A stretch of DNA of 64,000 nucleotides from Actinokineospora fastidiosa (GCF_014648415.1 NZ_BMRB01000009.1:1-64000), one strand, 5' to 3'; positions 8,894-17,909 are shown, counted from the stretch's first letter. The notes: generated from the sequence alone by a model not told the origin. A program made the numbers and translations.

Positions 8894-9355
8894 TCAGCAG
8901 TGCAGGGCCGCGTCGATCGCGGCGCGGTCGATCCGGCCGAGGTGCGCGCACGCCCGGTCGCCGCTGAAGAACCACAGGTGGTGTTGGTGCCAGTGCAGCA
9001 CCCGGCCGTCACGGTCGGTCGGCGCCATCGGGTCGCCGACGTAGGTGCCGCTGAACGCCAGGCACAGTTGGACCGATCCGATGTCGGCGGGCCGGATGTC
9101 GCGAATTCTGGCGTACAGATCGGGCATCCGTCGCCGCGCCGCGGCGATCCGGGTGCGCAGTCCGCCGATCCCGTCGACAAAAACGCGGGGTTCTGACAAA
9201 TCGCGGATATGCGGTTCCGCGAAATCGGTCAATACGGTGAAGTCGCCTTCGTTCACCGCTTCGGCCACGAATGCGGCCGTGATCTCCACATTCGCCGCCG
9301 CCTGCTCGGCATCGGCCTCGATGACGCGCGGCGGACGCGAATACGTCCGGTTCAC
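8894..9355 (-). CDS. SnoaL/NTF2-like protein
   Basis: 153 residues with the pattern of SnoaL-like or NTF2-like small cone-shaped proteins: an N-terminal helix, FVDGIGGLRTRIAAARRRMPD, then beta strands (LCLAFSGTYVGD, VLHWHQHHLWFF). Members include polyketide cyclases, isomerases and proteins of unknown role in biosynthetic clusters. The ATG overlaps the stop of the upstream hotdog gene by 4 bp, so the two form an operon. The substrate cannot be read from sequence. Confidence 0.7.
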   Translation of the reverse strand: MNRTYSRPPRVIEADAEQAAANVEITAAFVAEAVNEGDFTVLTDFAEPHIRDLSEPRVFVDGIGGLRTRIAAARRRMPDLYARIRDIRPADIGSVQLCLAFSGTYVGDPMAPTDRDGRVLHWHQHHLWFFSGDRACAHLGRIDRAAIDAALHC

Positions 9356-9885
9356 CTCGCCTGCTCCAGCGCGCCGCGCAACGTCTTGCGGTGTTCGCGC
9401 CGGATCTCCACCGCGCGGGCGGCGGCGTACTCGGCCTCGGTCTCCGGGTAGACCCCGGGCACGGTGCGCGGGTTGCCCTCGGAGTCGACGGCGACGAAGA
9501 CGAGGTGCGCCTCGGCGACCGGGACCCGCTCGCTGGCCCCGCGCTGCGCGGTGACGTAGACGCCGATGTCCATCGACGTCCTTCCGGTGCCCTCGACCTG
9601 GGCGAACGCGGTGACGACGTCACCGGCCCACGTCGGGTTCTTGAAGATCATGTGCTCGACGGTGACGGTCACCGCGTGGCCGTTGGCGTGCCGGGCGGCG
9701 GTGGCCCACGCGACGTCGTCGACCAGCTCGAGCAGCAGGGTGCCACGGCCGGAGCCGAACATGTTCTGGTCGGCGCGCCATACGACACGGGAAAGCTCGC
9801 AGCGCGAGGAATTCATCGTCTTGGGCTGCGGATCGGATTCGACAACGCGCGTCGGTGTGCCCATTGCGGCATCGACAGAAGGCAT
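9352..9885 (-). CDS. Hotdog-fold acyl-CoA thioesterase
   Basis: 177 residues. The central region FGSGRGTLLLELVDDVAWATA followed by VTVTVEHMIFKNPTWAGDVV matches YciA/BFIT-type hotdog acyl-CoA thioesterases, where the helix acid (here in LVDDVA) takes part in catalysis. I chose the ATG opening MPSVDAAMG because GGAG lies 10 nt upstream; starts at 9864 and 9816 are possible. It is the first gene of the pair with the SnoaL-like gene and diverges from the LAL regulator. Confidence 0.75.
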   Translation of the reverse strand: MPSVDAAMGTPTRVVESDPQPKTMNSSRCELSRVVWRADQNMFGSGRGTLLLELVDDVAWATAARHANGHAVTVTVEHMIFKNPTWAGDVVTAFAQVEGTGRTSMDIGVYVTAQRGASERVPVAEAHLVFVAVDSEGNPRTVPGVYPETEAEYAAARAVEIRREHRKTLRGALEQAR

Positions 9886-10025
9886 CGGGGCAGTGCTCCA
9901 CTTGGGGTTGAAAGGAAATGGGACCAAACCACGGGGGGACCGGCGCTGAGCAGACTGTAAACGATCACCCGACGCCGCGCCGACTCGCCGCGACGTTTGG
10001 CCCCGGAATTAACTCATTGCGGTGA

Positions 10026-10042
10026 CATCCCACTGTGGGATG
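10026..10042. promoter_or_regulatory. 17-bp perfect palindrome, likely operator
   Basis: CATCCCACTGTGGGATG is a perfect palindrome around a central T. It lies in the divergent promoter region and is a plausible binding site for a dimeric regulator. Confidence 0.5.
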
Positions 10043-10121
10043 CGGATATGTTCATCCGAGCGTCTTTCGCGGCGCGCCGCGGGCGGGCCGCCGTCGCCCG
10101 CCTGGGCGTCGTCGCGCCCTC

Positions 10122-10143
10122 GATCATCCACAGTGGAGTGATC
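10122..10143. promoter_or_regulatory. 22-bp imperfect palindrome, likely operator
   Basis: The arms GATCA and TGATC flank a centre TCCACAGTGGA. The centre is related to the palindrome about 100 bp upstream. The site is about 130 bp before the LAL start codon. Confidence 0.45.
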
Positions 10144-10273
10144 AAAAATGCTGATCGAGCCTTGTTGGTGAGGGTTGATCAGGTAATTGGCCAGCAGGCG
10201 GACGCGACCGCGGCGGCGCGGGTGTCGCGGAACTGCCGGAACCGGCACTTTCGCGCGGATAGGATGGGGCACC

Positions 10274-13165
10274 ATGCGGACACGGGCCTCCACGCTGGTG
10301 GGCCGGGACAGCGAGGCGGACCGGTTGGCCGGGCTCCTCGACGAGGCCCGGTCCGGCCGAGGCGGCGCCGCGTTCGTGGTGGGCGAGCCGGGCATCGGCA
10401 AGTCCCGGCTGGCGGCCGAGGCGGTGCGCAGGGCTCAGGACGCGGGCATGGTCGTGCTGCGCGGCCGGGCCAGCGCGACCGGCCCGACCGTGCCGTTCCG
10501 CCCGCTCACCGAGGCCCTGTTGTCGCTGGTGCGCCGGGGCGTGCCGCTGCCCGCGGACGCTCTGGGGCCCTACCGGCCGATCCTCGGCAGGCTCGTCCCG
10601 GAGTGGAGCACGGGCGATTCGGGGCCGAGCCCGGACTCGCTGATCATGCTCGGCGAGGCCATCCTGCGGCTCACCGCCGCCGTCGCCGACGGGCACGGCT
10701 GCGTCCTCTTCCTCGACGACCTGCACGACGCCGACGTGGAGTCGCTGGCCGTCGTGGAGTACATCTGCGACAACCTGCACACCCAGTCCACCGCGCTGAT
10801 CGCGACCGCGCGCAGCGAGCCGGGGCCCGCGTTCGACCTCGTGCGCTCGGTGTCGCGGCGGGAGAGCGGCACGACGGTCGAGCTGGGCAGGCTCGGCATC
10901 GCCGACGCGCCCGCGTTCATCGCCTCCTGCCTCGGCGACCCCGACGTGCCCGCCGGACTGCCCGAACGGCTGTGGCGCGACAGCGCGGGCGTGCCGTTCG
11001 TGGTGGAGGAACTGCTGCACGGCATGGTCGACGCCGGGACGCTCGTGCGCGGCGAGGACGGCTGGCGGCTGCGCGACACCGACGCCACGTCCGTGCCGCC
11101 GACGGTGGCGCGCGCGATCGTCGACCGCGCGGAGCGCCTGGGCCCCAAGGGATGGCTGCTGTGCTCGGCCGCCGCCGTGGTCGGCAGGCGGTTCTCGCTG
11201 ACCGTCGTGCAGCGGGTCACCGGCATCGACGACCGCTCGCTGCTGGAGCACCTGCACGCGGGCGTCGAGGCGCAGTTGATCGCCCGTGACGACCACGGCC
11301 TCGATTGGTACACCTTCCAGCATCCGCTTACCGCCGAGGCGCTGCGGTCGCGGCTGACCCCGGTGGAGAGCGCGGACCTGTCCCGGCGCGCCGCCGACGC
11401 CGTCGCCGAGCTGCACCCCGGCCTGCCCGGCGAGTGGTGCCAGCTCGCCGCGCTGCTGCGGGTAGGAGCCGAGCAGCCGGTGGAGGCGGCCGCGCTGTTC
11501 GCCGAGGCGGGCGGCCGGGCGCTGGCCGACGGCGCTGCCGGGTCGGCGGTGGCGCTGCTGCAGCGGGCCGAGCGCCTGCTGGCCGACGCGGGCGAGCCGG
11601 GCAAGCGCGCCGACGTCCTGGAGCAGCTGCTGTACGCGCTGGCCGAGCACGGCCAGTTCGACCGCGCCTTCGCGCTGGCCGACGCGCTCGCCGGGCTGCC
11701 GCCGGAGCGCCGGGTCGCCCTGCACGTGCGGCTGGCCTGGGCCGGGCACATCGCCGGGCGGTGGGACGAGGGGATGGCGCAGGTGGCAGCGGCGCGGGCG
11801 CTGCTGCCCGAGGACGCGGACGTCGCCGCGACCGCCCCGGTCGACGTCATCGCCGCCTACCTGGCGATGGACGGCCCCGGCGAGGACCGGCACGCCCACG
11901 CCGAGGCGCTGGCCCGTCCGGTCATCGCGGCCGCCGACCGGGTCACGCCGACCGCGCTGTGCCAGGCGTGGCAGGTGGTCGGGATCGTGGCCCGCGACCG
12001 CGACCTCGCCGAGGCGCGGGCCTGCTTCGACCGCGTCCGCGAGGTGGCCAAGGCCGGGAACCTGTCGATCTGGGAGGTCTACGGCGTCATCGGCGAGGCG
12101 TCGATCGCGTGGCTGGTGGACAGCGACGTGACCGTCGTGGAGAAGGCCCGCGACGCCGCGCTGCGGGTCGGCGCGATCACGCTGGCGGAGAACATGGCCG
12201 CGTCGATCGCGATGGACTCGGTGCTGCGCGCGGAGTTCGCCCTGGCGTCGGCGCAGATCGAGGCGGCGCTCACGGCCGTGCGCAGGCTCCGGCTGGTCGC
12301 CGTCGAGCGGTTCCTGTACGTGGTGTGCGCGGCGTTGGCCGCCCACCAGGGCAAGCGGGCCGACATGGAGCGCGCGTTGGCGGCGTTCCGGGCCGCGGGC
12401 GACGAGGCCGCCCAGGAGCGCCCGCTCGCCCACGGCCTGGCGGGCGCGATCTGCGCGCTGCTGGAGGAGGACGGCGCGGCCGCCCGGCGCGAACTCGCGG
12501 TGGCCGCGGAGGTCGAGGCGCGCAGCCCCACGACGTTCCACCTCTCCGGGACCAACGGCCTGCGCGTCCTGCTGTCCGCTGTGGACGGCGAGGTCGGCGT
12601 CGGCGATGTGGTCGCGCTGGGCGGCAGGCCGTCGGCGGCGATGCGGTGGAACCGCCAGTTCGTGCTGTTCGCCGAGGCGGTCGCGCTCGGCAGGGCGGGC
12701 GACCCGGCGGCGGCCGGGGCGAGGGCCGCCGCGGCCCGCGCCGCGGGCGAGCCGTTCCCGATGGCCAGCAACCTGGCCCTGCGGCTGGTCGCCGAGTCCG
12801 CCCGCCGCGACGGCTGGGGCGAGCCCGTGGCGTGGCTGCGCGAGGCCGAGGAGCACTTCCACGGCGCGGGCGTCGCCCCGGTCGCCAGCGCGTGCCGGGC
12901 CCTGCTGCGGTCGGTGGGCGAGTCGGTGCGGCAGCGGCGGACCGGGACCGACCGGGTGCCCGCCCGGCTGCGCGCGCTGGGCGTGACGATCCGCGAGTAC
13001 GAGGTGTTCGAGCTGCTGCCCGAACGCCTGGGCAACAAGGGCCTGGCGGGCCGCCTGCACATCTCCCCGCGCACCGTGGAGAAGCACGTGGCCAGCCTGA
13101 TCGCCAAGACCGGCTGCCCGGACCGCGCCGCCCTCGTCGACTTCGCCCGCCGCTTCCGGGACTAG
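10274..13165 (+). CDS. LAL-family (large ATP-binding LuxR) transcriptional regulator
   Basis: 963 residues. An N-terminal AAA-type ATPase has Walker A GEPGIGKS at 37-44 and a Walker B-like VLFLDDLHD. A long helical, TPR-like middle follows, then a C-terminal LuxR helix-turn-helix (LAGRLHISPRTVEKHVASL). Such regulators usually activate biosynthetic gene clusters in response to a ligand. The ATG follows GGGG in GGATGGGGCACC. It is convergent with, and overlaps by 4 bp, the XRE/NTPase regulator, and diverges from the hotdog operon. Confidence 0.9.
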   Translation: MRTRASTLVGRDSEADRLAGLLDEARSGRGGAAFVVGEPGIGKSRLAAEAVRRAQDAGMVVLRGRASATGPTVPFRPLTEALLSLVRRGVPLPADALGPYRPILGRLVPEWSTGDSGPSPDSLIMLGEAILRLTAAVADGHGCVLFLDDLHDADVESLAVVEYICDNLHTQSTALIATARSEPGPAFDLVRSVSRRESGTTVELGRLGIADAPAFIASCLGDPDVPAGLPERLWRDSAGVPFVVEELLHGMVDAGTLVRGEDGWRLRDTDATSVPPTVARAIVDRAERLGPKGWLLCSAAAVVGRRFSLTVVQRVTGIDDRSLLEHLHAGVEAQLIARDDHGLDWYTFQHPLTAEALRSRLTPVESADLSRRAADAVAELHPGLPGEWCQLAALLRVGAEQPVEAAALFAEAGGRALADGAAGSAVALLQRAERLLADAGEPGKRADVLEQLLYALAEHGQFDRAFALADALAGLPPERRVALHVRLAWAGHIAGRWDEGMAQVAAARALLPEDADVAATAPVDVIAAYLAMDGPGEDRHAHAEALARPVIAAADRVTPTALCQAWQVVGIVARDRDLAEARACFDRVREVAKAGNLSIWEVYGVIGEASIAWLVDSDVTVVEKARDAALRVGAITLAENMAASIAMDSVLRAEFALASAQIEAALTAVRRLRLVAVERFLYVVCAALAAHQGKRADMERALAAFRAAGDEAAQERPLAHGLAGAICALLEEDGAAARRELAVAAEVEARSPTTFHLSGTNGLRVLLSAVDGEVGVGDVVALGGRPSAAMRWNRQFVLFAEAVALGRAGDPAAAGARAAAARAAGEPFPMASNLALRLVAESARRDGWGEPVAWLREAEEHFHGAGVAPVASACRALLRSVGESVRQRRTGTDRVPARLRALGVTIREYEVFELLPERLGNKGLAGRLHISPRTVEKHVASLIAKTGCPDRAALVDFARRFRD

Positions 13166-14457
13166 CGGATCGCCGCCACCGGCACCAGCGGCGTGTCGCG
13201 CTCGCTGACGCAGGAGCGGATGTAGCTCTCCATGCGGTAGCGCCCGTCCGGGGTGGGCGTGAGCAGGTTGGCCAGCAGCAGGCGTTCGACCCCGTCGCCC
13301 GCCGCGGGCAGGCCCACCAGGTCGCACAGGCCGAAGTAGACGTTGCCGAGCCTTGCCACCGACCGCAGGGCGTTGCGCTCCGTCGCGTCCAATCCGGACA
13401 GATGGGCGAGCACGCTCGCGCGCAGCGACAGGTCGCCGACGGTCAGGTGGTCCAGCCTGCTGTGCTCGTCGCGCAGCAGCGCGGCCAGGTCCGAGACCCG
13501 CCGGTACGGCCGGGCCACCAGCCACGACCCGGCGATGCGCAGCGCCAGCGGCAGCCGCCAGCAGGCCCGCGCCACGGCCACCGCGGCGGCGGGCTCGGCA
13601 GCGGCCCGGCCGTCGCCGACCACCGAGGCCAGCAGGTGCACCGCGGCCCGCTCGGACAGCGGGCCGAGCCGCACCGTGGCCGCCGCCTTCACCGTCACCA
13701 GCGGCCTGCGCGCGGCCACCAGCACCGCGCTGGTCGACGAGCCGGTCAGCAGGGGGCGGACGTCGGACTCGCCGTCGACGTCGTCGAGCACGACCAGCAC
13801 CCGCCGCACCGCCAGCTCCGCGCGCAGCAGCGCGGCGCGCTCGTCGGCGGAGTCCGGGAGGGCGACCGAGCCCAGCGAGCGCAGCAGGCGCCCGAGCAGC
13901 GTCGCCGCGCGCTGCGGGCCCGACGGCACGCCGCGCAGGTCCACGTGCAGCTGGCCGTCGGGGAACTGCCTGCGCAGCCGGTGCGCCACCCGGACCACGA
14001 GCGCGGTGCGGCCGGAGCCGGGGCCGCCGGTCACCACGGCCAGCCGGGCCACCGACGCGGGCGTGCGCTCGGTCAGCGCGCGCACCAGCTGCTCGGTCAC
14101 CTCCGTGCGGCCGACCAGGTCCGGCACGTCGGCGGGCAGCTCGCACCGCCCGCGCGGGGTGTCGGCTGCCGCGCGGGGCGCAGGGGCGGCGGCCTTGGCC
14201 GCCCGGCCGCCCTGGCGGGCCGCCCGCAGCAGGTCGGCGCACGCCTGGTCGGCCAGCCCCAGCGCGCCCGCCAGCAGGCGGGCCGACTGCGGGTGCGGCT
14301 GGCGGGTGCGGCCGATCTCCAGGTTGCGGATCGCCCGGACGCTGAGCCCGGAGGCCGAGGCCAGGTCCTCCTGGGTCATCCCGCGCGCGATCCGGTGCCC
14401 GCGCAGCACCGCGCCGAATGGAGCCTCCGGCGTGTCCACCGAGTGCAGCCGCATCAT
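13162..14457 (-). CDS. XRE-type regulator fused to a NB-ARC-like NTPase domain
   Basis: About 431 residues. The XRE helix-turn-helix is at 15-70 (RGMTQEDLASASGLSVRAIR), then a linker, then an AfsR/NB-ARC-like domain starting VPDLVGRTEV. The P-loop GGPGSGRT (144-151) has Arg where Walker A has Lys, which may weaken nucleotide binding. LVVLDDVDGE is the Walker B. The expected TPR tail is short. Start is ATG 14457 or 14454. It probably controls the neighbouring lanthipeptide or biosynthetic genes. Confidence 0.82.
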   Translation of the reverse strand: MMRLHSVDTPEAPFGAVLRGHRIARGMTQEDLASASGLSVRAIRNLEIGRTRQPHPQSARLLAGALGLADQACADLLRAARQGGRAAKAAAPAPRAAADTPRGRCELPADVPDLVGRTEVTEQLVRALTERTPASVARLAVVTGGPGSGRTALVVRVAHRLRRQFPDGQLHVDLRGVPSGPQRAATLLGRLLRSLGSVALPDSADERAALLRAELAVRRVLVVLDDVDGESDVRPLLTGSSTSAVLVAARRPLVTVKAAATVRLGPLSERAAVHLLASVVGDGRAAAEPAAAVAVARACWRLPLALRIAGSWLVARPYRRVSDLAALLRDEHSRLDHLTVGDLSLRASVLAHLSGLDATERNALRSVARLGNVYFGLCDLVGLPAAGDGVERLLLANLLTPTPDGRYRMESYIRSCVSERDTPLVPVAAIR

Positions 14458-14909
14458 GACCGGTCCCCGTCCTCCCCAGTTCCGCCTGTGGGCCCGGCCC
14501 GCCCGCCCCCCTGGCTCGAGCCGACCGGGCCGACTCCCACGGTCGCCCATCCGGCCCCACCCGCACATGGGGGAACCGCCCCCACATTCGGCACCTTCGC
14601 AAACTGCCGGTGGGTAATGCCTGGTCGCGGCCGCCGTCGTGGGGTGTCCTGAGCGAGGAAGGAGGTGCCCATGCCCGGATCGACCCTTGACAGCGGCCGC
14701 GTTCCGCCCGTGCGCCGCCCACGGGGTCCGGGGGAGCCGGTGACGTGCGTGGACCACCTCCCCGGGACGAGAGGAGACCGATCACGGCCTGAGGAGGCGA
14801 CGACGACCGGCTGATCGCGCCCTCCCCGACCGGACCGCCGCGGCGGCCCGGGAATTTCGGCTGTCCACCCAAATTGGGGCCTTGTGGCCATTCCCTGAGC
14901 GGCTGATCC
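14458..14909. other. Intergenic region upstream of the lanthipeptide synthetase
   Basis: About 450 bp. It contains a small ORF with a near-perfect ribosome binding site (listed separately) and must contain the promoters of the XRE/NTPase gene and of lanM. No other structure was recognised. Confidence 0.4.
14671..14814 (+). CDS. Small 47-residue ORF with a strong ribosome binding site
   Basis: ATG preceded by GGAAGGAGGTGCCC, one of the best Shine-Dalgarno matches in the window. The product is rich in Pro, Arg and Gly, has a single Cys (PVTCVDHLPG), and ends in EEATTTG. It resembles no family I know. It could be a regulatory leader peptide or an unrelated small protein. A lanthipeptide precursor is unlikely, with one Cys in a non-typical context. 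Confidence 0.35.
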   Translation: MPGSTLDSGRVPPVRRPRGPGEPVTCVDHLPGTRGDRSRPEEATTTG

Positions 14910-17666
14910 GTGTCATGGTCGGTCGCCGTGAGCGAAGTCTCGATTTCGGCCCGGCCCGCCTGGTGGACCGGAGCCGACCCCGCTCCTCGTTTGTCACCCG
15001 ATTGGGTGCAATTCGTCGAATCGGCACTCTCTCAGGCGTTTTCCGTCACCCAGACGGGCGACGACGACCCGTGTGCGCCATTCGGCCGGGTGCTTTCCCC
15101 GTTCGTCGGCGCGGCCGTGGAACTGCTCCGCGGCAAAACCGAGACGCTGCCCGGGATCGACCTCCCCGCCGTTCTCGCCGACACCGCCGCCGATCTCACG
15201 CGCAGGCTGGGCGCGATTTCTGCACGGACCTTCGTTTATGAAATGCATTCCGGTCAGTCCGCGCTGACCGGGGCCGACCGGTTCGCGGAGTTCCTGCGGG
15301 GCGTCGACCTCCGCGCGCTGCTGGCCCGCTACCCCGTGCTGGCCAGGGTGATCGCGCGGACCTGCATGACCACGGTCGAGGCGACCGCCGAACTGCTCAC
15401 CCGGCTGGCCGCCGACCGCGCCGCCGTCGTCGGGCTCGTCGGCGGCGACCCCGGCCCGCTGGTCGGGCTGCGCGCGGGCGCGGGCGACCGGCACCGCGGC
15501 GGCCGCTCGGCGACGCTGCTGGCCTTCGCCGACGGCCGCGGTGTCGCCTACCAGCCCCGGCCGTTGGAACTGCACGCCCGCTTCGGCGACCTGGTCGCCT
15601 GGCTGGACGGGCACGTCGGCCTCGGCCTGCGCACCGCCGCGTGCGTGGTCCGCCCGGGGTACGGCTGGGTCGAGCGCGTCGAGCACGCGCCGTGCGCATC
15701 GGCGCGCGAGGTCGAGCTGTTCTACCGGCGGCAGGGCGCGCTGCTGGCCCTGCTGTACGCCCTGGACGCGACCGACATCCACTACGAGAACCTGATCGCC
15801 GTGGGCGCCCAGCCCGTGCTCGTGGACGTGGAGACCCTGTTCCACCCGGCGTTCCCGGCGCCCTCGGCGACCGGGCCCGACCCGGCGGAGGCCGCCCTGG
15901 CCGCATCCGTCGCGCGCACCGCGCTGGTGCCGGTCATGGCCTACGGCGAGGGCGGCGCGCTGGACGTCTCCGGGCTCGGCGCCGCGGGCGGGGAGTACCC
16001 GGTGCCGGTGACCCGGTGGGTGGACGCGGGGACCGACGCCATGCGGCTGGAGCGGGTCCGCGTCCCGTTCACCGGCGGCGCCCACCGGCCCGTGCTCGAC
16101 GGCCGTCCCGCCGACCCGGCCGACCACCTCCCGGCGCTGCTGAGCGGATTCCGCGCGGCCTACGACGCGATCGCCGACCACGCCGCGCCGTACGCCGGTC
16201 TGCTGGCCCGCTGCGCCGACGCCGAGACCCGGGTCGTGCTCCGGCACACCCACCGCTACGCCGACCTGCTCACCGACGCCACGCACCCGGACCTGCTGCG
16301 CTCGCACGCCGACCGCGACCGGCTGTTCGCGCTGCTGCGCGCCGAGCCCGCGGGCGTGCCCGACGTCGTCGAGCACGAGATCGCCGAACTGCGCGCGGGC
16401 GACGTCCCGACGTTCCGCGCCAAGCCCTCCAGCAGGCACATCTGGACCGGGACGGGTGCCTGCCTGCCGTACCGCCTGCCCAGGACGGGACTGCGCGCCG
16501 CCACGGACAAGCTGGCCCGGATGGGACCGGTCGACCGGCGGGCGCAGGAGTGGGTGATCCGGGCGGCGTTCGCCACCCGGGGCGCGCCCGTCCGGCACGA
16601 GTTCGTTCCCGGCCAGGCGGTGGAGGACGGGGAGTTCACCGCCGATGCCGCCCTGGCCGCCGCGGTGGCCATCGCCGAGGACATCGCGCGGCGGGCCGTG
16701 CACGGCCCCGGCCGGGTCAACTGGCTCGGGGTCGAGCCCATGGACGACCGGTTCTGGACGGTCCTGCCGATGGGCGCCGGGCTGCTGCACGGGTACTGCG
16801 GCGTCGCGCTGTTCCTGGCCCAGGCTGGCGTGCTCGCCGACCGGCCGGACCTGCGCGCCCTCGCCGCCGACGCGGTCGCGCCCTCGGCCGCCCTGCTCGA
16901 CCGGTTCGCCGCGGACCCCGGCCTGGCCAGGATGGCGGGCGGGGGCATGGCGGGGGCGGGCGGCGTCGGCTACGCGCTGGCCCGGCTCGCCGTCCTGCTC
17001 GACGCCGACGACCTGCGCGCGGCCGCCGCGGCCTCGGTGCCGGTGATCGCCTCGGCCACCGACCCGGACACGCCCTCGGTCCACGACGGCGTCGCGGGCG
17101 CGCTCCTGGCCTGCCTGGCGATCGGGACGCAGGCGGCGCTGACGCTGGCCGACGCCCTGGCCGACCGGCTCGCCGCGCTGGCGCCCGCGACCCCCGGGTT
17201 CCTGCACGGCGCCGCGGGCGTCGGCCACGCCCTGCTGGCCGCGGGCCGCCCAGACGGGCACCGCTTCCTCGACGCCGCCTCGGTCGCCGACGTCCCCGAC
17301 GCGGGCTGGTGCGCTGGCCGCGCGGGCATCGCGCTGGCCTGCGCGCACGCGGGCAGGCCCGTCCCCTTCGCCGCGCCCGGCCCGTCGGCCGACGCGTCGC
17401 CCTGCCACGGCGAGACCGGTGTCCTCACCGCGCTCGCCGCGCTCGCCGGACGGGCCGTCGCCGCCCGCCGCGGCGCGCACCTGCTCACGCGGACCCCACC
17501 GGGCCCGCGTGGTGGCGCTCCATCGGGGATCGCCACACCCGGCCTGCTCACCGGCGCGGCGGGCGTCGGGCACGGACTGCTGCACCTGGCCTTCCCGGCC
17601 AGCGTGCCGTCCGTCCTGCTGTTCGCCCCCGAGGAGCGGGATCGGCACACCGCGAAGGAAGGATGA
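14910..17666 (+). CDS. lanM: Class II lanthipeptide synthetase (LanM)
   Basis: 918 residues. LanM enzymes phosphorylate and eliminate Ser/Thr of a precursor peptide, then add Cys thiols to form lanthionine. The N-terminal dehydratase half (DUF4135) has DATDIHYENLI and VLVDVETLFHP. The C-terminal cyclase half has the zinc ligands Cys801 (GWCAGR) and Cys832-His833 (SPCHGETG), so cyclisation chemistry looks intact. GTG 14910 is used here; GTG 14928 (MSEVSISARP) is equally possible, and neither has a clear ribosome binding site. The precursor candidate starts 6 bp after the stop. Confidence 0.9.
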   Translation: MSWSVAVSEVSISARPAWWTGADPAPRLSPDWVQFVESALSQAFSVTQTGDDDPCAPFGRVLSPFVGAAVELLRGKTETLPGIDLPAVLADTAADLTRRLGAISARTFVYEMHSGQSALTGADRFAEFLRGVDLRALLARYPVLARVIARTCMTTVEATAELLTRLAADRAAVVGLVGGDPGPLVGLRAGAGDRHRGGRSATLLAFADGRGVAYQPRPLELHARFGDLVAWLDGHVGLGLRTAACVVRPGYGWVERVEHAPCASAREVELFYRRQGALLALLYALDATDIHYENLIAVGAQPVLVDVETLFHPAFPAPSATGPDPAEAALAASVARTALVPVMAYGEGGALDVSGLGAAGGEYPVPVTRWVDAGTDAMRLERVRVPFTGGAHRPVLDGRPADPADHLPALLSGFRAAYDAIADHAAPYAGLLARCADAETRVVLRHTHRYADLLTDATHPDLLRSHADRDRLFALLRAEPAGVPDVVEHEIAELRAGDVPTFRAKPSSRHIWTGTGACLPYRLPRTGLRAATDKLARMGPVDRRAQEWVIRAAFATRGAPVRHEFVPGQAVEDGEFTADAALAAAVAIAEDIARRAVHGPGRVNWLGVEPMDDRFWTVLPMGAGLLHGYCGVALFLAQAGVLADRPDLRALAADAVAPSAALLDRFAADPGLARMAGGGMAGAGGVGYALARLAVLLDADDLRAAAAASVPVIASATDPDTPSVHDGVAGALLACLAIGTQAALTLADALADRLAALAPATPGFLHGAAGVGHALLAAGRPDGHRFLDAASVADVPDAGWCAGRAGIALACAHAGRPVPFAAPGPSADASPCHGETGVLTALAALAGRAVAARRGAHLLTRTPPGPRGGAPSGIATPGLLTGAAGVGHGLLHLAFPASVPSVLLFAPEERDRHTAKEG

Positions 17667-17672
17667 CCACAG

Positions 17673-17861
17673 ATGGACCTCGACCACCTGAACTCCGCAG
17701 CGACCGACCCGGCCGCCGCCATCGGCGGCGACCCGTTCGCCACCGCCGCGCAGTCCGTCCCCGGCGCCCGCACGCGCGCGCTCGCCGGACTGTCCGCCCC
17801 CGCTCAGGGCGGAATCCAGTTCTCCTGGGTCTTCACCACGATCTCGGCCCCGAGCGCCTGA
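17673..17861 (+). CDS. lanA: Candidate lanthipeptide precursor, cysteine-free
   Basis: 62 residues, starting 6 bp after lanM and followed by a strong terminator, the normal place for a precursor gene. The N-terminal part is Asp/Ala-rich like a leader. Gly-Gly at 46-47 could end the leader, leaving the core IQFSWVFTTISAPSA with Ser51, Thr55, Thr56, Ser58 and Ser61. There is no Cys anywhere, so this peptide cannot form lanthionine by itself; only dehydrated residues or another linkage are possible. It may also be a non-precursor. AAGGA lies upstream of the ATG. Confidence 0.6.
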   Translation: MDLDHLNSAATDPAAAIGGDPFATAAQSVPGARTRALAGLSAPAQGGIQFSWVFTTISAPSA

Positions 17862-17868
17862 TCCGGCC

Positions 17869-17902
17869 GGTCGGCCGCCCCGGGTCGACGGGGCGGCCGA
17901 CC
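17869..17902. terminator. Bidirectional hairpin terminator
   Basis: A 13-bp perfect stem (GGTCGGCCGCCCC with GGGGCGGCCGACC) with an 8-nt loop, between the lanthipeptide operon and the convergent aldo/keto reductase gene. Confidence 0.8.
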
Positions 17903-17909
17903 CGCTGGC

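Larger units (their letters stand above)
9886..10273. other. Divergent promoter region with two palindromes
   Basis: This 388-bp gap separates the hotdog operon from the LAL regulator gene. It holds two palindromes with a common CCAC(A/T)GTGG centre, listed separately. No small RNA or gene is evident. Confidence 0.5.

Noticed and set aside
10142-14872. A 1576-residue minus-strand ORF
   Set aside because: A shadow of the LAL gene and of the XRE/NTPase gene in high-GC DNA; composition is His/Arg/Gly/Pro-rich with no domain.
14994-17687. A long minus-strand ORF opposite lanM
   Set aside because: Antisense shadow of a clear LanM; low-complexity Gln/Gly/Arg composition.
7598-17861. One single mixed polyketide-lanthipeptide cluster
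   Set aside because: Thioesterase, SnoaL-like and hotdog genes lack any adjacent synthase and are separated from lanM by two regulators; shared function cannot be shown from sequence.
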